NCBI RefSeq assembly: GCF_017426725.1
Contig: NZ_JAERMS010000019.1
Coordinates: 1-48,210, forward strand
Direction of reading: 5' to 3'
Length of the DNA stretch: 48,210 bases
Source of the DNA: Prevotella illustrans
GTDB taxonomy: Bacteria; Bacteroidota; Bacteroidia; Bacteroidales; Bacteroidaceae
Shown: piece after piece, positions 42,659-48,210 of the stretch
How positions within the stretch are numbered: the first letter of the stretch is position 1
How the letters are laid out: each line of letters opens with the position of its first letter
The notes under the pieces: model-generated
What the model was told of the DNA's origin: nothing
The model's input: the letters and a program-made list of their open reading frames with translations, nothing else
Databases searched by the model: none
Program-made: the position numbers and the translations under genes

Positions 42659-43007
42659 TCATTTCAACTTCCAATATCCCGTTTTATTGCTTCCCACCCG
42701 AGAGAGCAGCCCAATGCTTTTCAAAGTCGTGATATGTTTCCTGACCATACGGTCTGAAATACCTAACCGCCGGGCCAGAACAACATTTGTCATATAGGGA
42801 TTTTCCTTAATCAAAGCATAGACATGCCACGTTGTTTCCGACAGGTTGGAAAGGCTTTTTGCCACTTTTCAGGAACTTGTCAGCCTGCTCCAACCTGACA
42901 GCATGACGTTCTATCAACGCCGAAATGTCAGCAATCAGATTGATGGCCTTGGCTGAAACCGTGAATGGAGGTGTGTAGTTGCTCGTGTCTCGATATGCCT
43001 TCTTCAT
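42659..43007 (-). pseudogene. Remnant of a Fic-family gene (internal deletion and frameshift)
   Basis: Two overlapping minus-strand frames look like the two ends of one Fic protein. From 43007 the frame reads YTPPFTVSAKAINLIADIS then ALIERHAVRLEQAD, resembling the N-terminus of Bacteroidetes Fic proteins, and then runs into out-of-frame residues. From about 42868 the next frame reads a winged-helix tail (ETTWHVYALIKENPYMTN then RRLGISDRMVRKHITTLK) ending GYWKLK, resembling the usual C-terminal domain of the same proteins. The catalytic core with HPFxxGN, normally some 200 residues between them, is missing. A -7 box remains at 43012-43019. Alternatively the 68-residue winged-helix frame could survive as a small regulator. 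Assignment is from remembered family sequence. Confidence 0.65.
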
Positions 43008-43051
43008 CCTGCAAAAATACGGTTTTTAATCCATACTTGCGCCGTCGTTTT

Positions 43052-43148
43052 TCAAAAGCTGCGCTTTCGGCTTGCAAAAGGGCTGCCGTTGCGCGCCAAA
43101 AGGGCTGCTTTCACGTTTCCAAAGGGCTGCTTTTACACGCTCAAAGCA
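43052..43148. repeat. Intergenic palindromic repeat cluster D
   Basis: At least three AAAGGGCTGC units with G+C-rich linkers. 43064-43110 is the exact reverse complement of 38016-38062 in cluster C (47 bp). 43130-43148 is identical to 23878-23896 in cluster B. It lies between the Fic remnant and blaI. Confidence 0.82.
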
Positions 43149-43245
43149 GTGCCGTTGTCATGCAGAAACGCAGTTGCTGCGCTTTTGAACACCCACGCCC
43201 ATCGGTCGTTTTTCATGCTTTTAGAATTAATTAACGCACTAATAG

Positions 43246-43275
43246 TTTGATTGTTACGATTTTTTCGTAGATTTG
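43246..43275 (+). promoter_or_regulatory. Promoter of the blaI-M56 operon
   Basis: TTTG at 43246-43249, an 18-bp spacer and TAGATTTG at 43268-43275, 53 bp before the blaI ATG. Confidence 0.65.
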
Positions 43276-43328
43276 CAACATGCTTGTTGAAAAGCTGTCA
43301 TTCAATTGAAATCCCGAGAAACGACGAT

Positions 43329-43688
43329 ATGGAAAATCTAACCAAACAAGAAGAAGACGTGATGAAGTGCATTTGGCGACTGGGCCGGTGCGTCGTGAAG
43401 CAGATTGTGGAGGCCCTGCCCGAGCCTCGACCGCCCTATACGACGGTGGCGTCGGTGGTGAACAACCTGAAACGGAAGGACTTCGTCAAGGCCGAACGCG
43501 AAGGAAAGGGCTACAGCTATTCGCCCAACATCGAGGAGGCGGACTACAAGCGCAGCTTCATGACGGGCTTCGTGCGCGATTACTTCAAAGACTCGTTCAA
43601 GGACATGGTTACTTTTTTCGCACGTGAAGAGCAGATCTCCGAAAAGGATTTGCGCGATATTATCTCTGAAATAGAAAACGAAAATTGA
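43329..43688 (+). CDS. BlaI/MecI/CopY-family repressor
   Basis: This 119-residue winged-helix repressor has the N-terminal pattern LTKQEEDVMKCIWRLG. The recognition region YTTVASVVNNLKRKDFVKAE (about 38-57) and a dimerising C-terminal helix region (DYFKDSFKDMVTFFAREEQ) are typical of BlaI. In the family, the cognate membrane protease cleaves or inactivates the repressor on sensing a signal. The start is at 43329 (MENLTKQEE); the in-frame ATG at 43251 lies upstream of the promoter's -7 and can be excluded. It is followed after 7 bp by the M56 gene. No beta-lactamase gene is nearby, so the controlled genes are unknown. Confidence 0.92.
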   Translation: MENLTKQEEDVMKCIWRLGRCVVKQIVEALPEPRPPYTTVASVVNNLKRKDFVKAEREGKGYSYSPNIEEADYKRSFMTGFVRDYFKDSFKDMVTFFAREEQISEKDLRDIISEIENEN

Positions 43689-43695
43689 CAAGTTT

Positions 43696-45456
43696 ATGGC
43701 TGTTTACCTGCTCAAAGTCAATCTGGCGCTCATGCTGCTCTACGGTTTCTACCGGCTGATGGTGAGCCGCGACACGTTTTTCACGCTGCGCCGCTTCACG
43801 CTGTGGGCCATCTATGGCGTGACGTTGGCGTTGCCTGTGCTCGACATCGCTTGGTGGATAGAGGACACGCCGGCCACGGCCACCCTGGCGGAGAGCTATG
43901 CCGTGAACGTGCTGCCGGCCTTGGAGGTCTACGCCCAGGGGCCGACGATGACGGTATTCGACGCCCTTGGCTATGTATATTGGCTCGGTGTGGGCCTGCT
44001 TTCGCTGCGAATGGCGTGGCAGTTGATGGGCATTGTGGCCCTGGCCCGCAAGACACGGGTGCGCCGTATGGGCGGCATGCGGGTGCATTGCCTGGACGGT
44101 TGCGAGGGACCGTTCTCCTTCTTCCGCTGGATATTCGTCAATCCCGACCGTCACACGGCCGTTCAGCTGAACGAAATACTCACCCACGAGCACGCCCATG
44201 TGGCGCAGTGGCACTCCGTCGACACGATGGTGGCCGAATGGTTCAGCATATTCTGCTGGTTCAATCCGTTCGCCTGGCTGCTGAAACACGAAGTGAGAGT
44301 CAATCTGGAATTTCTTGCCGACGACAAGGTGCTGGCTGATGGCAACGCGCGCAAAGCCTATCAGTATCATCTGCTCGGCCTGGCTTATCATCCAAACCAT
44401 TTGGATGTGGCCAACAACTTCAATGTTTTACCGCTTAAAAAGAGAATTAAAATGATGAACAAGAGAAGAACCAAGCAGATAGGCATGGCCAAGTATCTGC
44501 TCTTTGCGCCCTTGGCAGCCGCATTGTTGATAGTAAGCAACATCGAGTCGGTGGCGCGCACGGTAGGCCGCAATGTGCCGATGGCCCGTTCGCTCTCCGA
44601 CAAGGCTGAGCAACTGTTGCAGACCGAGATTGCCAATCCTTCGCAGTCGGCCGCCACGTTGGAAGACATGACGGCGAAAGCCGTGGACGAAGCCGCCCGG
44701 CCCGTGAAGAAACTGACGGTCTCGGGCACGGTGCGCGACACGAAAGGGCGGCCCGTTGTCGGCGCGACCGTTGTGCTGCGGGGCAGCAAACGGGGCACGG
44801 TGACGGACAAGGAAGGCCGCTATCGCCTGTCGGAAGTGCCTGTCGGAAGTGCTGTGGAAGTGAAATATATCGGCACGGGCACTGTTCTGTTTACCGTGAA
44901 GGGCAGCCGTCGCGACGTGACGCTTAGCGTGGCGCGACCGGGCGACAAGCAGCAGGCGGCTTATGATATAGTGGACCAAATGCCGAACTTCCCTGGTGGA
45001 AAGGAGGCGATGATGAAATATATCTCGGGCAAGGTGAAATATCCGATTACCAAGGCGAGTGGAAGAGTTGTTGTCCAGTTCATCGTGGACACGAATGGCG
45101 CCGTTGTCGAACCGAAAGTGGTCAGGAGCGTCAGTCCGAAACTCGACCAGGCTGCTCTCGATGCCGTCAAAGGCATGCCCAAATGGGAACCGGGCAAGCT
45201 GAACGGTAAGCCCGTGAGAGTGAAGTATAACATTCCTATCAACTTCGAGCAATACAATGCTACCGGCGTAACTATATCACAGGTCAAGGGCAATACGTCG
45301 TCAGTCTTCTTTGTCGATGGCAAGCGCGTCGATAATGTCGACGCTTTGAACCCCGACGACATTGAAAGTATAACCGTGCAGAAGGACGAAGCCACGATGA
45401 AACAGTACGATTCCGGCGGCAAGCCCGTCGTGTTGGTGAAGCTGAAAAAGAAGTAA
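43696..45456 (+). CDS. BlaR1-like M56 metallopeptidase fused to TonB-type domains
   Basis: This 586-residue inner-membrane sensor protease has hydrophobic segments near 4-20, 34-54, 92-113 and 266-282. The zinc motif HEHAH is at 164-168, with a further ligand Glu205 in NLEFLAD. Beyond the last segment lie three domains unusual for BlaR1. A SusC-like carboxypeptidase-regulatory sandwich is at about 341-412 (VSGTVRDTKGRPVVGATVVL). A TonB C-terminal domain is at about 430-516 (NFPGGKEAMMKYI…VRVKYNIPINF). A short plug-like end is at about 535-586 (VFFVDGKRV…IESITVQKDEA). The usual penicillin-binding sensor is absent. It forms a two-gene signalling unit with the BlaI repressor. M56-TonB_C fusions are known in Bacteroidetes; the ligand is unknown. 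Confidence 0.88.
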   Translation: MAVYLLKVNLALMLLYGFYRLMVSRDTFFTLRRFTLWAIYGVTLALPVLDIAWWIEDTPATATLAESYAVNVLPALEVYAQGPTMTVFDALGYVYWLGVGLLSLRMAWQLMGIVALARKTRVRRMGGMRVHCLDGCEGPFSFFRWIFVNPDRHTAVQLNEILTHEHAHVAQWHSVDTMVAEWFSIFCWFNPFAWLLKHEVRVNLEFLADDKVLADGNARKAYQYHLLGLAYHPNHLDVANNFNVLPLKKRIKMMNKRRTKQIGMAKYLLFAPLAAALLIVSNIESVARTVGRNVPMARSLSDKAEQLLQTEIANPSQSAATLEDMTAKAVDEAARPVKKLTVSGTVRDTKGRPVVGATVVLRGSKRGTVTDKEGRYRLSEVPVGSAVEVKYIGTGTVLFTVKGSRRDVTLSVARPGDKQQAAYDIVDQMPNFPGGKEAMMKYISGKVKYPITKASGRVVVQFIVDTNGAVVEPKVVRSVSPKLDQAALDAVKGMPKWEPGKLNGKPVRVKYNIPINFEQYNATGVTISQVKGNTSSVFFVDGKRVDNVDALNPDDIESITVQKDEATMKQYDSGGKPVVLVKLKKK

Positions 45457-45527
45457 GTGGCCACGGTTGATGGTAAACTATAAATCTCTCCGGTAATGGC
45501 TGTCCGTGAGGGATGGCTTTCTGGAAG

Positions 45528-45562
45528 TGCCGAGTGTTGCGATTGTCAATGCTCGGCATTTT
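45528..45562 (+). terminator. Terminator of the blaI-M56 operon
   Basis: TGCCGAGTGTTG (45528-45539) pairs with CAATGCTCGGCA (45547-45558), 12 bp with two G-U wobbles and a 7-nt loop, followed by TTTTGGTTTT. It lies about 70 bp after the M56 stop. Confidence 0.75.
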
Positions 45563-45615
45563 GGTTTTAGGTTGCTCGGTAAGGTTTGTATTTCTCATAA
45601 ATAACACCTGCGCCC

Positions 45616-45645
45616 TTTGTCTTGCGCTAAAAATATGTATCTTTG
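45616..45645 (+). promoter_or_regulatory. Promoter of the GH20 gene
   Basis: TTTG at 45616-45619, an 18-bp spacer and TATCTTTG at 45638-45645. The leader would be about 115 nt. Confidence 0.65.
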
Positions 45646-45768
45646 CATCAAGTTTTATCGTTTCTATAGTTGAATATGCGGAAACAACGGATATATGGCG
45701 ATTGAAACGGAAGATGAAATGACGTTAAACCTATCTGTTACATCCATAAGCATAAATTATTTTATTTC

Positions 45769-47835
45769 ATGAAACACTTTTTATTTCTTTTCTTGGCATT
45801 TTTATCGTTTGTCACCAGCGCGTTTGCAGCTGAAAGTGCGCGGCCTGCGGGTTCGGCGAAGCTGATTCCCGCGCCGACTTCGTATGTCGAGACGGATGGA
45901 AACTTTGTGACGACGGGGCGGCTTCGGCTTGTCACCAACGTGAAACATAAGGAAGGCCGATGGCTGCGGCTGCAGGTTGCCGAGGCTTTCCCTGCCTTGA
46001 CGTTCGACAAGAAGGCTGACCGCATCGTGCGAATGAACCTCACTCGTCCGCAAAAGGATGGCAGGTTGGCGGCGAATGACAAGCGGTTGCAAGGTTATGA
46101 GTTGCATGTCTCGCCCACGGAGATTCATTTGGAGGCTCCCACTGTGGTGGGGTTGTTTTATGGTTTGCAGACGTTGAGACAGCTGGAGGAGCAGGGACGC
46201 ATAGCCTGTTGTACGATAAAGGACGAGCCGCGGTTCGTCTATCGGGGACTGATGTTGGACTGTTCCCGCCATTTTTGGCCCAAGGAGTTCATCATGAAGC
46301 AACTGGACGCGATGGCTTGTCTGAAGATGGACAGGCTGCATTTGCACCTGACAGATGAAGCCGGATGGCGCATGCAGATCAAGAAATACCCGAAGTTGAC
46401 GGAAGAGGCGGCATGGAGGACGGAGTCCAATTGGGATAAATGGCGAAAAGAGGGGCGCCCCTACGCCCGCAAGGGGGACGATGGAGCTTATGGAGGCTAT
46501 TATACGCAGCAGGATTTGAAGGAAATCGTGGCGTATGCGGCTGCGCGACACATCATTGTCATACCTGAAATAGAAATGCCCGGGCACAGTGCGGAGGTCT
46601 TGCACGCCTATCCGGAACTGCTGTGTCAGGGTGTTGTTGACAAGTCTTCCGACCTTTGCGTGGGAAATGAACAAACTTTCACTTTCTTGGAGAATGTCTT
46701 GAAGGAGGTGATGAAAGTCTTTCCGTCCAAATATATTCATATCGGTGGCGACGAGGCTTCGCGCAAAGCCTGGGGCAACTGCCCCCGTTGCCAGCTGCGG
46801 ATGACGCAAGAAGGGTTGGCGAGCGTGGCTGAATTGCAAAGCTATCTGACCGCACGAATAGAGCGGTTCCTCAATGATCATGGCCGGATATTGATAGGAT
46901 GGGATGAAATTCTCGAGGGAAAGCTGGCTCCCAACGCTGTGGTCATGTCGTGGCGGGGCGAGAAAGGCGGCATCGAGGCTTCGAAAGCGGGTCACGACGT
47001 CATCATGACGCCCGGTCGGTATTGCTATCTGGACCATTACCAAGATTGTCCTCCTTCGCAGCCGAAGGCCTTTGGCAGCTATATGCCGCTGGAACAATGC
47101 CATTCTTTCGACCCGGCCTGCCAGTTGCCCGACAGCATTGCCGGACGTGTTCTTGGCGTGCAGGGAAACCTATGGACTGAGCAGGTCGAGACAATGTCGC
47201 ATTGCGAGTATATGCTTTATCCACGCTTGTTTGCGATAGCCGAAAATGGATGGAGCAATCGCAAGGCGGATTTCGCCGACTTCCATCGCAGGGCTTTGCG
47301 TATGCAGGATGTTTTGGCGGGCCGTGGTTACCATCCTTTCGACTTGCGTAAGGAGATTGGAAACCGACCGGAAAAGAAAGAACCGCTCTGCCATTTGGCT
47401 TTGGGCAAGAAGGTGACCTACAATGCTCCCTATGCAGACAATTATCGGAGTTCTGGTGACGGCGCTTTGGTGGACGGCATTCGTGGCGGTTGGGACTTCC
47501 ATGATGGCGCATGGCAGGGATTTATCGGACATGGACGGTTGGACGTGACGATTGATCTGGGCGAGGTGAAGGCGTTGAAGCAGGTTAAGGCAAGCTTTTT
47601 CCAATCGGCCAGTGCCGTGATTTATACACCTGGTGAGGTTGTCATACAGGTTTCGGAGGATGGGGAGAATTTCAAAACGCTGGATGACAGCCGCCATGAT
47701 GTTGACACCTCTGCTGATTTTTGCGTGAAAGATTGTGAATGGAATGGAGAAACGAAAGCACGCTTTGTTCGTTACCAGGCAAAAGCAGGGCCTGAAGGCG
47801 GTTGGATTTTTACCGATGAAATCTGTGTACAATGA
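45769..47835 (+). CDS. Beta-N-acetylhexosaminidase (GH20)
   Basis: This 688-residue exported enzyme removes terminal GlcNAc or GalNAc from host or dietary glycans. The signal peptide ends near SAFAAES (residue 20/21). A GH20b-type N-terminal domain (about 30-150, IPAPTSYVETDGNF) precedes the barrel (about 153-500, FVYRGLMLDCSRHFWP). The substrate-assisted catalytic pair is Asp328-Glu329 in HIGGDEAS. A C-terminal beta-sandwich (about 550-688, with VTIDLGEVKALKQVKASFF) resembles a discoidin/F5-8-type carbohydrate-binding domain. It has no lipobox, so it is probably periplasmic. It is a single-gene unit with its own promoter and terminator. Confidence 0.93.
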   Translation: MKHFLFLFLAFLSFVTSAFAAESARPAGSAKLIPAPTSYVETDGNFVTTGRLRLVTNVKHKEGRWLRLQVAEAFPALTFDKKADRIVRMNLTRPQKDGRLAANDKRLQGYELHVSPTEIHLEAPTVVGLFYGLQTLRQLEEQGRIACCTIKDEPRFVYRGLMLDCSRHFWPKEFIMKQLDAMACLKMDRLHLHLTDEAGWRMQIKKYPKLTEEAAWRTESNWDKWRKEGRPYARKGDDGAYGGYYTQQDLKEIVAYAAARHIIVIPEIEMPGHSAEVLHAYPELLCQGVVDKSSDLCVGNEQTFTFLENVLKEVMKVFPSKYIHIGGDEASRKAWGNCPRCQLRMTQEGLASVAELQSYLTARIERFLNDHGRILIGWDEILEGKLAPNAVVMSWRGEKGGIEASKAGHDVIMTPGRYCYLDHYQDCPPSQPKAFGSYMPLEQCHSFDPACQLPDSIAGRVLGVQGNLWTEQVETMSHCEYMLYPRLFAIAENGWSNRKADFADFHRRALRMQDVLAGRGYHPFDLRKEIGNRPEKKEPLCHLALGKKVTYNAPYADNYRSSGDGALVDGIRGGWDFHDGAWQGFIGHGRLDVTIDLGEVKALKQVKASFFQSASAVIYTPGEVVIQVSEDGENFKTLDDSRHDVDTSADFCVKDCEWNGETKARFVRYQAKAGPEGGWIFTDEICVQ

Positions 47836-47987
47836 CTTTGGAAGCAGGCTTATATAAAGCCGCAAATCGAAATGACAGTCCACTAACTTTCAGAAAGAGG
47901 AAGATGTCGCGGACCGGTGGCCGGGCTATCCTCCTTGGGATGAATAATTTTAACTATATGTTATTTTTGTAACTCTTTTTATACATA

Positions 47988-48031
47988 GTGCGGAACGGGT
48001 AGGTGATCTATACGTTCCGTGCGCCTTTTTT
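47988..48031 (+). terminator. Terminator downstream of the GH20 gene
   Basis: GTGCGGAACG (47988-47997) pairs with CGTTCCGTGC (48013-48022), with two G-U wobbles and a 15-nt loop, followed by GCC and a T-run. It lies 150 bp after the GH20 stop. Confidence 0.65.
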
Positions 48032-48160
48032 ATACGAACGTGATAGAGTCGCTCTATTATTATATATAAGGTGAATATCATCTTTAAGGTTGTTGTTTGG
48101 AAGTCAATGGAGGAAATATGGCAGAAAGGTTACAGAAAAAGCAAAAAACTTTTGAAAATA

Positions 48161-48192
48161 TTTGGTGGTTTGCCAAAAACTCTCTACTTTTG
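48161..48192 (+). promoter_or_regulatory. Promoter firing out of the right edge
   Basis: TTTG at 48161-48164, a 20-bp spacer and TACTTTTG at 48185-48192. It is a full consensus promoter, 18 bp from the window end. The transcribed gene is outside the window. Confidence 0.75.
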
Positions 48193-48210
48193 CATCCGCT
48201 TTCGCCTTAA

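Larger units (their letters stand above)
47836..48210. other. Right-edge intergenic region
   Basis: No gene is supported in these 375 bp. They hold the terminator at 47988-48031 and a full promoter at 48161-48192 that fires out of the window. The rest shows no recognisable motif. Confidence 0.6.

Noticed and set aside
43251..43328. Upstream extension of blaI
   Set aside because: It overlaps the promoter, and the family N-terminus begins at 43329.

Overview
The window reads as a chromosomal segment of a Bacteroidales bacterium, most likely Prevotellaceae. The evidence is a complete SusC/SusD-type starch locus, Bacteroidetes promoters (TAnnTTTG, often with TTTG about 20 bp upstream), no Shine-Dalgarno sites, BlaI/M56 and rubredoxin genes of Bacteroidetes type, and a large PurL. 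No phage, integrase, transposase, rRNA or CRISPR was seen.

Layout. 9-6041 (minus): a TolC / HlyD lipoprotein / double ATPase / two ABC-2 permeases efflux operon. 6374-10811 (plus): a second, MacAB-like export operon with one ATPase, two different FtsX-type permeases and an adaptor, but no outer-membrane factor. 10847-32904: the starch/maltodextrin locus. It holds a secreted alpha-amylase (minus), susCDEF (minus), a divergent LacI-family regulator with a sugar MFS transporter (plus), and a malQ / GH97 / pullulanase / neopullulanase operon (plus). 32948-37889 (minus): purL followed by a split chromate transporter. 38243-38410: tRNA-Tyr and tRNA-Val. 38673-39953: an O-acetylhomoserine sulfhydrylase-type enzyme. 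40095-42123: sucCD. 42383-42541: a 52-residue rubredoxin. 42659-43007: a wrecked Fic gene. 43329-45456: a BlaI regulator and M56 sensor pair. 45769-47835: a GH20 hexosaminidase. A strong promoter points out of the right edge.

How the starch genes work together (inference from families). The amylase and the SusCDEF surface complex bind and cut starch and import oligosaccharides. Exported GH97, pullulanase and neopullulanase finish debranching and hydrolysis in the periplasm. The MFS carrier takes maltose-sized sugars inward, where cytosolic CBM20-GH77 MalQ processes them.

The main finding is regulatory. Three near-identical 16-bp LacI-type palindromes sit upstream of the amylase, susC and malQ. 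In all three the palindrome edge is exactly 53 bp from a TAnnTTTG -7 element, and all three promoters lack the -33 TTTG that most other promoters here have. This fixed, far-upstream geometry suggests that the LacI-family protein activates these promoters. The susC palindrome also covers the -33 of the regulator's own promoter, which suggests autorepression.

Other observations: unusual intergenic palindromic repeats in four places, including a 47-bp perfect copy shared by two of them; perfect hairpins without U-tracts between genes of the starch operons; and a double ATPase with one degenerate and one intact predicted ATP site.
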